Positions 24,052 through 32,077 of a stretch of DNA of 64,000 bases are shown piece after piece. The DNA is taken from positions 310,001 through 374,000 of the forward strand of contig JAXLRI010000004.1 in NCBI GenBank assembly GCA_046331175.1, in the 5' to 3' direction. The position numbers were made by a program, and so were the translations under genes. Position 1 is the first letter of the stretch; each line of letters opens with the position of its first letter. Under the pieces are notes generated by a model, which was not told the DNA's origin, ran no database searches, and saw nothing but the letters and a program-made list of their open reading frames with translations. This stretch comes from JAWKIW01 sp046331175. GTDB taxonomy: Bacteria > Actinomycetota > Acidimicrobiia > Acidimicrobiales > Acidimicrobilacustridaceae.

Positions 24052-25160
24052 GCGGCTCAGGCGGCGCGACCGAGCGGGCCGCCCACCGAACGCTGCGCGA
24101 GCTGGTGACCGATGGCGACGTCATCGTCTGCACCGGCTCCGGCGGCGTCGGCAAGACCACCACCGCGGCGGTGATCGCGCTCGAGGGCGCCAAGCTCGGG
24201 CGCAAGACCTGCGTCGTCACCATCGACCCGGCCAAGCGGCTGGCCGACGCGCTCGGCCTGGAGGGCCTCACCAACGAGCCGTCCCAGATCTCGGGCCCCT
24301 GGCCGGGCGAGCTGTGGGCGCTCATGCTCGACACCAAGACCACCTTCGACGACCTCGTCACCAAGCACGCCGAGACGCCCGACCAGGCCGAGGGCATCCT
24401 GCAGAACCGCTTCTACCGCAACATCTCCGGGGCCCTGTCGGGCACCCAGGAGTACATGGCGATGGAGAAGCTCTACGAGCTGCACGAGGAGTCCGACTTC
24501 GACCTCGTCGTGGTCGACACGCCACCCACCCGCAACGCCCTCGACTTCCTCGAAGCGCCCCGGCGGCTCACCCGCTTCCTCGACCACCGCCTCTACCGGA
24601 TCGTCGCCGCTCCCACCCGGGGCTTCGTGCGGGCGGTCAACGTGGCCGCCCAGTCGATCCTGCGCACCGTGTCCAAGGTGGTCGGCGCCGAGGTGGTCGA
24701 GGACGCCATCGCCTTCTTCCAGGCCTTCGATGGCATGGAGCAGGGCTTCAAGGAGCGGGCCAAGCACGTCATCGAGCTGCTCACCCACGACCGCACCGCG
24801 TTCGTCCTCGTCACCGCCCCCCGCCACGACGTCGTCGCCGAGGCCTCCTACTTCGCCGCCAAGCTGCAGGAGGCCGACATCCCGGTGCGGGCGCTCATCG
24901 TCAACCGCATGCACCCGCACTTCTCCGACGCGTCGCCCGCCGCCACCCGCGAGCGGGCCCGCACCCTGGCCGGCACCGACCTCGGCGGCCTCTACGACAA
25001 CCTCGCCGACTTCCTGCTGGTGGCCTCGCGCGAGGACGAGCACCTCCGCGGCCTGGCCGACGAGGTCTCACCGGCACCGGTCGTGCGCGTGCCCTACCTG
25101 CGCAGCGACGTGCACGACCTCGACGGCCTCGCCGAGATCGCCCACCACCTGTTCGACTGA
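24048..25160 (+). CDS. ArsA/GET3-type ATPase, second of pair
   Basis: 370 residues with Walker A GSGGVGKT (about 30-37), VTIDPAKRLADALGL, the helical insert QNRFYRNISGALSGTQEYMAMEKLYEL and LVVVDTPPTRNALDFLEAP. It lacks the metal-binding cysteines of arsenite pumps and no arsB is nearby, so an arsenic role is unlikely. The pair next to whiB matches Rv3679-Rv3680 beside whiB4 in Mycobacterium tuberculosis, where the two form a heteromeric complex. It overlaps the first gene by 4 nt. Confidence 0.92.
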   Translation: MSGSGGATERAAHRTLRELVTDGDVIVCTGSGGVGKTTTAAVIALEGAKLGRKTCVVTIDPAKRLADALGLEGLTNEPSQISGPWPGELWALMLDTKTTFDDLVTKHAETPDQAEGILQNRFYRNISGALSGTQEYMAMEKLYELHEESDFDLVVVDTPPTRNALDFLEAPRRLTRFLDHRLYRIVAAPTRGFVRAVNVAAQSILRTVSKVVGAEVVEDAIAFFQAFDGMEQGFKERAKHVIELLTHDRTAFVLVTAPRHDVVAEASYFAAKLQEADIPVRALIVNRMHPHFSDASPAATRERARTLAGTDLGGLYDNLADFLLVASREDEHLRGLADEVSPAPVVRVPYLRSDVHDLDGLAEIAHHLFD

Positions 25161-25220
25161 GGTCCCGGCCGGGCGGCCCGGTCGGCCTGGCTGGCACCCG
25201 CCGCCTGGGCCGTGGTGCGC

Positions 25221-25577
25221 TCAGGCCTCGGCGTCGGGCGGGTTGAGCAGGGCCTGCACGGCGTCGTCGAGGGTCTCGGTGACCGGGACGATGCGGTCGA
25301 AGCCGGTGGTGTGCAGCAGCCGGGTGAGGGTGGGGCGGCTGCAGGCCACCGTGACATCGCCGTCGGCCTCGCGGGCCCGGCGGATGCCGCCGATGAGCGC
25401 GCCGAGGCCGGCCGAGTCCATGAAGGGGACCTCGGACAGGTCGATGAGGAGGCGGGGGACGGCCGCCAGCTCGGCCAGCGCCTCGCGGAACTGGGCCACG
25501 GTGTAGGCGTCGAGCTCGCCGACGGGACGGCACAGCGTGTACTCCCGCCGCTCCTCGACGTGGATCTCGAGCGTCAC
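25221..25577 (-). CDS. STAS-domain anti-sigma factor antagonist
   Basis: 118 residues, a complete STAS domain. LLIDLSEVPFMDSAGLGALIGGIRRAR carries the phosphorylatable Ser55 in the DSAGL motif. In this family an RsbW-type kinase phosphorylates that Ser, and the unphosphorylated form frees the sigma factor. A candidate kinase partner is 23 kb away at 1903, but pairing is not shown by position. GTG 25577 follows a GGGGG-rich ribosome site. Convergent with the ArsA pair. Confidence 0.9.
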   Translation of the reverse strand: MTLEIHVEERREYTLCRPVGELDAYTVAQFREALAELAAVPRLLIDLSEVPFMDSAGLGALIGGIRRAREADGDVTVACSRPTLTRLLHTTGFDRIVPVTETLDDAVQALLNPPDAEA

Positions 25578-25841
25578 TGCTCAACCCCCGATCGGTGCAC
25601 GGCGCGCATCGTAGCCACTCCCCGGGGGGCACCCGCCCGGCAGCCCGGCCCCACCCAGGCCCCGCCCAGCGACCACCCAGCACCTGCGCAGCAGCCGGCG
25701 ACCACGGAGCGCGCGTCGTCCCTGGTCAGCGCCTCGGTGGACGACCGCGCCGCGAAGCGCCCGGCCCGAGCGCGCGGCCCGACGCCCCCGTCGGCGCCGC
25801 CGCCCGGTCGGGCTCGTTCGCCCGCCGCCGAGGCGGGTGGG

Positions 25842-25847
25842 TAGCCT
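25842..25847 (+). promoter_or_regulatory. -10 box TAGCCT of the lone receiver gene
   Basis: TAGCCT, 7 nt before GTG 25855. Confidence 0.55.
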
Positions 25848-25854
25848 GCTCCGC

Positions 25855-26286
25855 GTGACCCGCATCCTGCTCGCGACCGACGCCGACTGGATCTACGACG
25901 AGGTCGAGGCGGCCCTCGCCGACGCCGACACCACCGTCGCCCGCGTCCGTCGGGGCGTCGACGTCGTGCCGGCGATCCACGAGGTCGAGCCCGACCTGGT
26001 CATCCTCGACCTGCAGATCGGCAACATGGGCGGCATGGCGGCCTGCATGGCGATCCGCCTCGAGGAGGGCGTCGACCGGCTGCCCATCACCGCGGTGATG
26101 ATGCTGCTCGACCGGGCCGCCGACGTGTTCGTCGCCCACCGGGCCGAGGCCGACGGCTGGCTCATCAAGCCCATCGACGCCTTCCGCCTCCGCAAGGCTG
26201 CCTCCGTGCTGCTCGACGGCTACTCGTACTACGAGGGCGTCGACGCCGAGACCGACCTGGCCGAGGGCGAGGTCATCGAGGCCTAG
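25855..26286 (+). CDS. Stand-alone response-regulator receiver domain
   Basis: 143 residues, only a receiver. The phospho-acceptor is Asp52 in VILDLQIGNMGG and the conserved Lys105 is in GWLIKPID. In place of the usual DD acidic pair near the N-terminus it has TDAD (residues 8-11). An acidic tail (DAETDLAEGEVIEA) replaces an output domain, as in CheY/Spo0F-like relay proteins. No kinase gene is adjacent. Confidence 0.82.
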   Translation: MTRILLATDADWIYDEVEAALADADTTVARVRRGVDVVPAIHEVEPDLVILDLQIGNMGGMAACMAIRLEEGVDRLPITAVMMLLDRAADVFVAHRAEADGWLIKPIDAFRLRKAASVLLDGYSYYEGVDAETDLAEGEVIEA

Positions 26287-26362
26287 GCCCCCCGGCCCGC
26301 CCTTGGCCGGCACGCTCACACGAGCAGTTCGTTCCGGCTTTCGGAGGTCGACGGCGGCCGGG

Positions 26363-26368
26363 TACGAT
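26363..26368 (+). promoter_or_regulatory. -10 box TACGAT of tRNA-Pro
   Basis: TACGAT 13 nt before the mature tRNA 5' end. Confidence 0.5.
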
Positions 26369-26381
26369 CGGCGCTCCACAC

Positions 26382-26455
26382 CGGGGTGTGGCGCAGCTTG
26401 GCAGCGCGCTTCGTTCGGGACGAAGAGGCCGTGGGTTCAAATCCCGCCACCCCGA
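26382..26455 (+). tRNA. tRNA-Pro (anticodon CGG)
   Basis: A full cloverleaf is readable: acceptor CGGGGTG with CACCCCG, D-arm GCGC-AGCTTGGCA-GCGC, anticodon stem CTTCG/CGAAG around loop TTCGGGA giving anticodon CGG, and T-arm GTGGG-TTCAAAT-CCCGC. The discriminator base is A. CCA is not encoded. It reads CCG, an abundant codon in this GC-rich genome. Confidence 0.95.
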
Positions 26456-26460
26456 CCCTG

Positions 26461-26491
26461 ACGCCTGGCCTGCGACCCGCAGGCCAGGCGT
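26461..26491 (+). terminator. Terminator after tRNA-Pro
   Basis: Perfect 13-bp stem ACGCCTGGCCTGC (26461-26473) with 26479-26491, 5-nt loop, followed by TTCGTCGTT. It starts 5 nt after the tRNA. Confidence 0.85.
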
Positions 26492-26531
26492 TCGTCGTTC
26501 CCCGGGCGGACCGACATCGTCGGCCGGCGTC

Positions 26532-27050
26532 TCAGGCCAGACCCGCGAGTCGGTAGAGGACGAGCGATCCGGCGACGGCAACGTTGAGGCTGGCGCCACG
26601 TCCGACCATCGGGATCTCGACCACCTCGTCGAGCAGCGGCCACGCCTCCTCGGGCAGGCCGAAGTGCTCGTGGCCGAGCAGGACCACGGTTCGCTCCCGC
26701 GCCGGTTCGAGGCGGGTGAGGGGAACGGCATCCTCGGCCAGCTCGACGCCGACGATCCTCGAACCAGTGGCTCGCTGCCGCTCGATCCACGCCTCCCGTG
26801 ATGGTGCGACCCAGTGGACGCACCCGCGGCGCACCAAGGTGTCACCACGGTCGAGCGCCTGCCGGTAGTGGGGGCTGTTCGGCACGGCCATGCACGCGCC
26901 GACCGCATCGCAGGTCCGCAGCAGTGTGCCGAGGTTCGCCTCGTAGGCGATCCACAGCGGGGCGACGATCAGATGGTCCCAGCAGCCGTGCTGGCGGATC
27001 CGACGGCTGCGCTTGATGTCCTGGGGGCGGGACTTGGTGGTCCGGCTCAC
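26532..27050 (-). CDS. SpoU/TrmH-family RNA 2'-O-methyltransferase
   Basis: 172 residues, a SPOUT domain without the N-terminal substrate domain. Motif 1 is NLGTLLRTCDAVGA, motif 2 VVLLGHEHFGLPEEAWPLLDEVVEIPMVG and motif 3 ASLNVAVAGSLVLYR, which together form the knotted SAM site. Short enzymes of this type methylate ribose in tRNA (TrmL/TrmH-like) or rRNA; the target is not clear. GTG 27050 is the best start I can see. Its 3' end faces the tRNA terminator. Confidence 0.88.
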   Translation of the reverse strand: MSRTTKSRPQDIKRSRRIRQHGCWDHLIVAPLWIAYEANLGTLLRTCDAVGACMAVPNSPHYRQALDRGDTLVRRGCVHWVAPSREAWIERQRATGSRIVGVELAEDAVPLTRLEPARERTVVLLGHEHFGLPEEAWPLLDEVVEIPMVGRGASLNVAVAGSLVLYRLAGLA

Positions 27051-27262
27051 CGGACCGGGTGGAGGTGACTCCTCGTGTCCATGGCGGGGCGCTCTTCCAG
27101 GGCGGCGCGATCCCGTGTTGGGGCTACGGCGCTCAGAGCGTACCGGCACCGGATCGGCCGCCGCCGGGGCGGCGGCCGCCCACCCCCAGCCGTGATTCGC
27201 CGCGGCCGCCGTTCCCCGGCGGGCTGCTGCGCCGTGACCGGCGGCCCGGGCCGGCCCGGTCG

Positions 27263-27315
27263 CAGACCACACGGGCGAGCCGGCCCGACCCCGTCGGGCC
27301 GGCTCGACTGGTCTG
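27263..27315 (-). terminator. Extended hairpin after the zinc-ribbon gene
   Basis: Inner 14-bp stem CGAGCCGGCCCGAC (27276-27289) with 27293-27306 over a 3-nt loop, enclosed by CAGACCA (27263-27269) and TGGTCTG (27309-27315). It begins 4 nt after the stop of the minus-strand gene at 27319. Confidence 0.8.
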
Positions 27316-27318
27316 ATG

Positions 27319-27867
27319 TCAGCGACGGACGAGGGTGCGGTGCGGGACGGCGGCCCGGAGCTCGCGGAGGGCCTCCGGTCCGTCGTGGGCGTTGCCGATC
27401 GCCGATCGGCTGCGAGGGGCCCCGAGCGCCGCGTCGATGGGGACGAACAGGTCGCGGGCGGCCCTTCGCTTCTCCCTCGCCAGCTGGGGGGCCGCCACGA
27501 GCAGGGCCGCCAGGTCAGCTGCGAGGTTGAACGTCCACATCTCCTCCGGCGTGTAGACGCGGAGGTCGACCCGCCGCTCATCGAGCACGAAGCCGGCGTC
27601 GAGCACCCGATGGGCCGCGTCGGCGACGGCGTCGAGGACCTCGGCCAGGGGCCCGGCGAGATCCTGGTCGGCGATGAGGCGTTCCACCGCCGGCTCGCCC
27701 TCCACCGCGTCGACGACCCGAAGGATGCCCCGGGCCGGCGGCGGCAGGTCGGCGAACGCCGGCAGGACGTGCTCCACCCGAGCCCGGCAGTAGGCGCACC
27801 GGCCGGTGTGGTCGAGCTCGAGCGGCGCCCCGCAGCTGGGGCACGCCTGCACCTCGAGCTCGCTCAC
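27319..27867 (-). CDS. Zinc-ribbon hypothetical protein
   Basis: About 182 residues from GTG 27867. The N-terminal zinc ribbon is ACPSCGAPLELDHTGRCAYCRARV (two CxxC knuckles). The rest is mostly helical, with LRVVDAVEGEPAVERLIADQDLAGPLAEVL and a conserved-looking YTPEEMWTFNLAADLAALLVAAPQ. I do not recognise the C-terminal domain. A GTG at 27909 would add 14 residues, rich in Arg and less convincing. The FAD oxidoreductase ends 36 nt upstream of that codon on the same strand. Confidence 0.65.
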   Translation of the reverse strand: MSELEVQACPSCGAPLELDHTGRCAYCRARVEHVLPAFADLPPPARGILRVVDAVEGEPAVERLIADQDLAGPLAEVLDAVADAAHRVLDAGFVLDERRVDLRVYTPEEMWTFNLAADLAALLVAAPQLAREKRRAARDLFVPIDAALGAPRSRSAIGNAHDGPEALRELRAAVPHRTLVRR

Positions 27868-27945
27868 CGCCCGAGTCTCGCGCCGACGAGCCACTGCCGC
27901 ATCGACCACCCAACGACGTGGAGAGGGGGGATCGACCCCGCTGCG

Positions 27946-29364
27946 TCAGCCGGCCAGGCGGGCAGGTGACGCCGGCACGTCGGGCGCGTGGGCCGATCCG
28001 GGTGCGGCGACCGGGGGATCGTCGGGCAGCGCGGTCGGCGGCGCGACGCGGCCACCGGTGACGGCCGGCGAACGGCGGGCGGCGGCGCGGACCTTGCGGA
28101 CCATGGCCGGCTTCATCAGCGACGGCGGCGGGTCGAGCAGGTTCTGGACCCGCACCATCTGGCGGAGCACCTCGGGCGAGGTGTGGGTGGCCAGCTGCAC
28201 CTTGCCGACGTAGCGGTTGATCAGGTCGGTCCCCGGCGGCTTCGGGCCGGTGGTGGCCGGGTGCAGGAAGTCGCTGCCGGCGGCGATCTGCCACGGGTTG
28301 GCCACCACCTTGGCCGCCGCCTTGTAGAAGGCGCGCGGCAGGCGGGCGTCGGCCAGGCCGATGCGGGTGATCGCCCGGTCGAGGGCGTCGGCCTGTTGGG
28401 CGGCCGAGCTCATGCCCTGCCCGTAGATCGGGTTGAAGCTGCACACGCCGTCACCGAGCACGACGAAGCCGGCGGGCACCTTCTTCAGCTTCTCGACGTG
28501 GCGCCGCTGGTTGGACGCCAGGCGGTGCGTCATCACGTCGCTGAGCTTCTCGGCGCCGTCGTACAGGTCGGCGATCACCGGCGTCGGCAGCGAGCGGACG
28601 TACGCGGCGTAGCCCTCGTCGTCGGTGGGCGCGGCGTCGCCGTGGAAACCGCCGACGGTGAGGATCCACCGGTCGTGCTCGATCGGCAGGAGCACGCCGA
28701 AGCGGGGCTCGGTGGGTGGCGTGGGGGCGACGATGGAGAACGCAGCACCGAGGTCGCCGGGCACCCGGCGCAGGATGCGGGTGCCGTACGACATGTCGAT
28801 GCGCACCTGGCTCACCGGCGCCACGTCGTAGCCCGCCGCGGCGAGGGTGGTGGGAAGCCGACTGGTGCGGCCCGAGCAGTCGACGACGAGGTCGGCGGCG
28901 AGCGTCTCACCGTCGACGACGACGCCGGTGACCCGCCCAGGTGCCAGCGCGAGGGCCTCGACCGACCGGCCGGTGCGGATGCGCACGTTGGGGAGGGCCT
29001 CGAGCCGCTGGCGCACCGTCTGCTCGAGCAGCGGGCGGCTGACGCTCGTCGCCGTGATCCCGGTCTCGGCCTGCACCTTGAACGCCCCGGCCTGCCACCA
29101 CAGCGCATCGCCGCCGTCGGCCCGCACCGCACCGCGCTCGACCAGCTCGTCCACGATCCCCGGGTACCAACCGGCGATGAGCTGCTCGCCGGCGGCGAGG
29201 ATGGCGTGGGCATGACGGCCCTGGGGCACGCCCCGGCGGGGTCGGGCGTCGTCGCGCAGCTCGTCGCGCTCGAGCACCACCACCTCGTCGGCGTGGTCCG
29301 ACAGCACCCGGGCCGCCGACAGCCCCGCCATGCTCGCTCCGATCACGATCGCTCGTCCGCGCAT
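27946..29364 (-). CDS. FAD-dependent oxidoreductase/monooxygenase
   Basis: 472 residues. The N-terminal dinucleotide fold is AIVIGASMAGLSAARVLSDHADEVVVLERD (GxSxxG, ending in Glu), LVVDCSGRTSRLP is the DG-type second motif, and VVLGDGVCSFNPIYGQGMSSAAQQA is the GD motif that contacts the FAD ribityl chain. This layout fits group A monooxygenases and geranylgeranyl reductase-like enzymes. The C-terminal 60 residues are Pro/Ala-rich. ATG 29364 has GGAGGT upstream. Substrate unknown. Confidence 0.88.
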   Translation of the reverse strand: MRGRAIVIGASMAGLSAARVLSDHADEVVVLERDELRDDARPRRGVPQGRHAHAILAAGEQLIAGWYPGIVDELVERGAVRADGGDALWWQAGAFKVQAETGITATSVSRPLLEQTVRQRLEALPNVRIRTGRSVEALALAPGRVTGVVVDGETLAADLVVDCSGRTSRLPTTLAAAGYDVAPVSQVRIDMSYGTRILRRVPGDLGAAFSIVAPTPPTEPRFGVLLPIEHDRWILTVGGFHGDAAPTDDEGYAAYVRSLPTPVIADLYDGAEKLSDVMTHRLASNQRRHVEKLKKVPAGFVVLGDGVCSFNPIYGQGMSSAAQQADALDRAITRIGLADARLPRAFYKAAAKVVANPWQIAAGSDFLHPATTGPKPPGTDLINRYVGKVQLATHTSPEVLRQMVRVQNLLDPPPSLMKPAMVRKVRAAARRSPAVTGGRVAPPTALPDDPPVAAPGSAHAPDVPASPARLAG

Positions 29365-29540
29365 CGTCGTGCACCTCCCGGGCTGCCGCCCTGTTCCTCC
29401 GGGCTCCCGCCCGATCCGCCGGGCGAACGCCCGGTCGCCGTCGTGGGCGTGACCCGCGCCCCCTTGTCGGGGCATGGTTCGCCGCTGCCCGGCGGAGCGG
29501 ATGAGGGGCGCCGTCCGACGTGCGTCACACGGCCGACCGC

Positions 29541-29594
29541 GACCAACCGACGAACCGCGACCAACCGCGACCAACCGCGACCAACCGCGACCGG
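29541..29594. repeat. 10-bp tandem repeat CCAACCGCGA
   Basis: One diverged and four consecutive copies of CCAACCGCGA or its partial form, in the divergent gap between the FAD enzyme and the MazG-like gene, ending 35 nt before the -10 box of the latter. Confidence 0.85.
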
Positions 29595-29628
29595 AAGAGC
29601 AGCACGCGGCGGGAGCGGGGACGACCTC

Positions 29629-29634
29629 TACGCT
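29629..29634 (+). promoter_or_regulatory. -10 box TACGCT of the MazG-like gene
   Basis: TACGCT, 7 nt before ATG 29642. Confidence 0.55.
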
Positions 29635-29641
29635 CGACGCC

Positions 29642-29893
29642 ATGCAGCTCGGCGAGTTCCAGGACCTGATGGACCGGCTCTACGGCGAGGCCGACCGCGA
29701 GCGCGGCATCCCGTCGACGGTGGCCTGGCTGTGCGAGGAGGTCGGCGAGCTGGCCCAGGCGGTCCGCAAGGGCAGCGTCGACGCCCAGCGCCACGAGCTC
29801 GGCGACGTCCTCGCCTGGCTGGCGTCGCTCGCCAACCAGCTCGGCCTCTCGCTCGAGGACGCCGCCCAGCGCTACGTCACCGATCCTCCCTGA
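29642..29893 (+). CDS. MazG-like nucleotide pyrophosphohydrolase
   Basis: 83 residues, about the size of a single all-alpha NTP-PPase domain. Metal ligands are visible as E32, E33 and E36 in WLCEEVGELAQAV and E52 and D55 in HELGDVLAW, the EEXXE...EXXD pattern of the family. It probably hydrolyses a non-canonical nucleoside triphosphate to the monophosphate. Single-transcript gene with its own -10 box. Confidence 0.85.
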   Translation: MQLGEFQDLMDRLYGEADRERGIPSTVAWLCEEVGELAQAVRKGSVDAQRHELGDVLAWLASLANQLGLSLEDAAQRYVTDPP

Positions 29894-29957
29894 CCGACGG
29901 CGGGCCAGGTCCTCGCCCGACTGCGTCCCGGCGCGACCGCCGTGCAAGCCTGGCGCG

Positions 29958-30833
29958 GTGCGGCTCCGTCCCCTGCTCGATCGCCTGCGCCACGACCCAC
30001 CCGTCGGCGCGGTCGTCGGCGCCGTGATCGGCCTCGTGGTGGTCACCGGCATCGTCGATGTGATCACCGGTCCCGACGTCCCCGTCGACCTCCTCTACTT
30101 CGTCCCCCTCCTTCTCGTCGCGTGGACGTTCGGACGGTGGTGGGGGCTGGGCACGGCCGTCGTGCTGGCGACCGAGGTGGTGGTCATCAACCAGCGCGAG
30201 CACCCCATCGCCGCGTGGACGCCGGCGCTGGCCTACCTCACCCAGCTGGCCGTGTACGCGCTGCTCGTCCTCGTGACCGCGGCGCTGCGCCACCAGCTCG
30301 ACGAGGTCGAGCGGCGGGCCACCGTCGACCTCCTCACGGGCGTGGCGAGTCGCCGTCACTTCCTCGACCTGAGCGACCACGCCCTCGCCGTGGCCCACCG
30401 GACCGCGCAGCCCCTGTCGCTGCTCTACCTCGACGCCGACGGGCTCAAGCGGGTCAACGACGAGGAGGGCCACCACGCCGGCGACGACCTCCTCCGACGT
30501 TTCGGGGCGGTGCTGCAGAACGAGGTGCGGGCCGCGGACGTCGTCGGTCGCCTCGGCGGCGACGAGTTCGCCGTCCTGCTCTCGGGCGACGACCGGACGG
30601 CGGCCGGAGCCGCCGCGGATCGGCTGCTGCAGGCCATGGCCGCCGACCCCGACGGCCCCATCGGGGCGAGCATCGGCGTCGTGGCGCTGACCCCCGACGA
30701 GGCCGGTCGCACCACCACCGACGAGCTGCTCGCCCGCGGCGACCAGCTGATGTACGAGGCCAAGCGGGCCGGCGGCTCGAGGGCGGCCGCCGGCGGCCTG
30801 GAGGGTGCCTCCTCGCCGCAGGGGCAGCCCTGA
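29958..30833 (+). CDS. Membrane diguanylate cyclase (GGDEF)
   Basis: 291 residues. An N-terminal block of four or five hydrophobic helices (about 15-110) is followed by a short linker and a GGDEF domain from about 120. The catalytic signature RLGGDEFAV has GGDEF at 200-204 intact, LYLDADGLKRVNDEEGHHAGD holds the metal and guanine contacts, and RAAD at 191-194 is the inhibitory I-site with correct spacing. An active, feedback-inhibited c-di-GMP synthase is expected. Orn at 5035 and the degenerate GGDEF at 41437 belong to the same signalling network in general terms. Confidence 0.92.
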   Translation: MRLRPLLDRLRHDPPVGAVVGAVIGLVVVTGIVDVITGPDVPVDLLYFVPLLLVAWTFGRWWGLGTAVVLATEVVVINQREHPIAAWTPALAYLTQLAVYALLVLVTAALRHQLDEVERRATVDLLTGVASRRHFLDLSDHALAVAHRTAQPLSLLYLDADGLKRVNDEEGHHAGDDLLRRFGAVLQNEVRAADVVGRLGGDEFAVLLSGDDRTAAGAAADRLLQAMAADPDGPIGASIGVVALTPDEAGRTTTDELLARGDQLMYEAKRAGGSRAAAGGLEGASSPQGQP

Positions 30834-30957
30834 GAGCCCGCGAACCACGCCCGCCAGGCGACCAGGTGACGTTCAGCCACCGACCCCGCCACGGCGGCCC
30901 ACGACATCGATGTCGGCAGCGCCTACGGCGCGGGTGGGCGGGTGGAGCGGCGGCGGG

Positions 30958-31983
30958 TCAGCCCTGGCGGGCGAGGATGGCCTCGGCGATCTGCACGGCG
31001 TTGAGGGCCGCGCCCTTGCGCAGGTTGTCACCGGACAGGAACAGCGATAGGCCGTGGTCGACGGTGGGATCGGTGCGGATGCGACCCACGAAGGTGGGGT
31101 CGACGCCGGCAGCGCGCAGCGGCGTGGGGATGTCGGCCAGCTCGACGCCCTTGGCCTTCACCAGCACGCGACGGGCCTGCTCGGGCGTGATCTCGCGGGA
31201 GAAGCGGGCGTTGATCGACAGCGAGTGGCCCGTGTACACGGGGACCCGCACGCAGGTGACCGCCACCCGCAGGTCGGCCAGCTCGAGGATCTTGCGACTC
31301 TCGTGGCGCAGCTTCTGCTCCTCGTCGGTCTCCTCGAGGCCGTCGTCGACGAGGTTCCCGGCGAAGGGGATCACGTTGTAGGCGATGGGCTCGGGGAACT
31401 TCACCGGCGCGGGGAACTCGACCGCGCTGCCCGACATGGTGAGCGCCGGGGCAGCGTCGCCGACCTTGCGCACCTGGTCGTCGAGCTCGGCGGTCCCGGC
31501 GAGCCCGGCTCCGGAAACCGCCTGGTAGGTGGACACCACCAGCGCCTCGAGCCCGGCCTCGGCGTCGAGCGGCTTGAGGACGGGCATGGCCACCATGGTC
31601 GTGCAGTTGGGGTTGGCCACGATGCCCTTGGGGATCGCGTCGAGGGCGTGGGCGTTGACCTCGGGCACCACCAGCGGCACCTCGGGGTCCATGCGCCACG
31701 CCGACGAGTTGTCGATGACGATCGGGCCGGCCTCGGCGATCTGGGGCGACAGCCGCTTCGACGTGCTGCCGCCGGCGGACATCAGGACGATGTCGAGCCC
31801 CCGGTAGTCGGCCGTGTCGGCGTCTTCGACCTCGACCTCACCGCCGTCCCACGGCAGGCGACGGCCAGCCGAGCGGGACGAGGCGAAGTACCGGATCTCG
31901 TCGACGGGGAACTGGCGCTCGGCGAGGACGGCGCGCATGACGCCGCCGACCTGGCCGGTCGCTCCGAGGACTCCGATGCGCAT
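30958..31983 (-). CDS. asd: Aspartate-semialdehyde dehydrogenase
   Basis: 341 residues. It reduces beta-aspartyl phosphate to aspartate semialdehyde with NADPH, the branch point for lysine, methionine and threonine. NADP loop GVLGATGQVGGVM at the N-terminus, catalytic Cys in VANPNCTTMVAM, and the later SLSINARFSREITPEQARR with the active-site His position (GHSLSIN) are visible. It lies 94 nt after lysC on the same strand but also carries its own -10 box. Confidence 0.95.
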   Translation of the reverse strand: MRIGVLGATGQVGGVMRAVLAERQFPVDEIRYFASSRSAGRRLPWDGGEVEVEDADTADYRGLDIVLMSAGGSTSKRLSPQIAEAGPIVIDNSSAWRMDPEVPLVVPEVNAHALDAIPKGIVANPNCTTMVAMPVLKPLDAEAGLEALVVSTYQAVSGAGLAGTAELDDQVRKVGDAAPALTMSGSAVEFPAPVKFPEPIAYNVIPFAGNLVDDGLEETDEEQKLRHESRKILELADLRVAVTCVRVPVYTGHSLSINARFSREITPEQARRVLVKAKGVELADIPTPLRAAGVDPTFVGRIRTDPTVDHGLSLFLSGDNLRKGAALNAVQIAEAILARQG

Positions 31984-31991
31984 GGCGGGCA

Positions 31992-31997
31992 AGGGTA
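31992..31997 (-). promoter_or_regulatory. -10 box TACCCT of asd
   Basis: TACCCT on the minus strand, 8 nt before ATG 31983. Confidence 0.5.
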
Positions 31998-32077
31998 CTG
32001 GCGACGACCCGCGGGAATCGACCGGGAAAACCGTGCCGGCGGGCCGGTGCGACCCCGAAGACCAGCCCTGACCTGGG

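Noticed and set aside
27051..27262. A small gene or RNA upstream of the SpoU methylase
   Set aside because: The stretch is GC-rich with a weak hairpin at 27155-27178, but has no convincing frame, promoter or cloverleaf. I see nothing supportable beyond the terminator at 27263.
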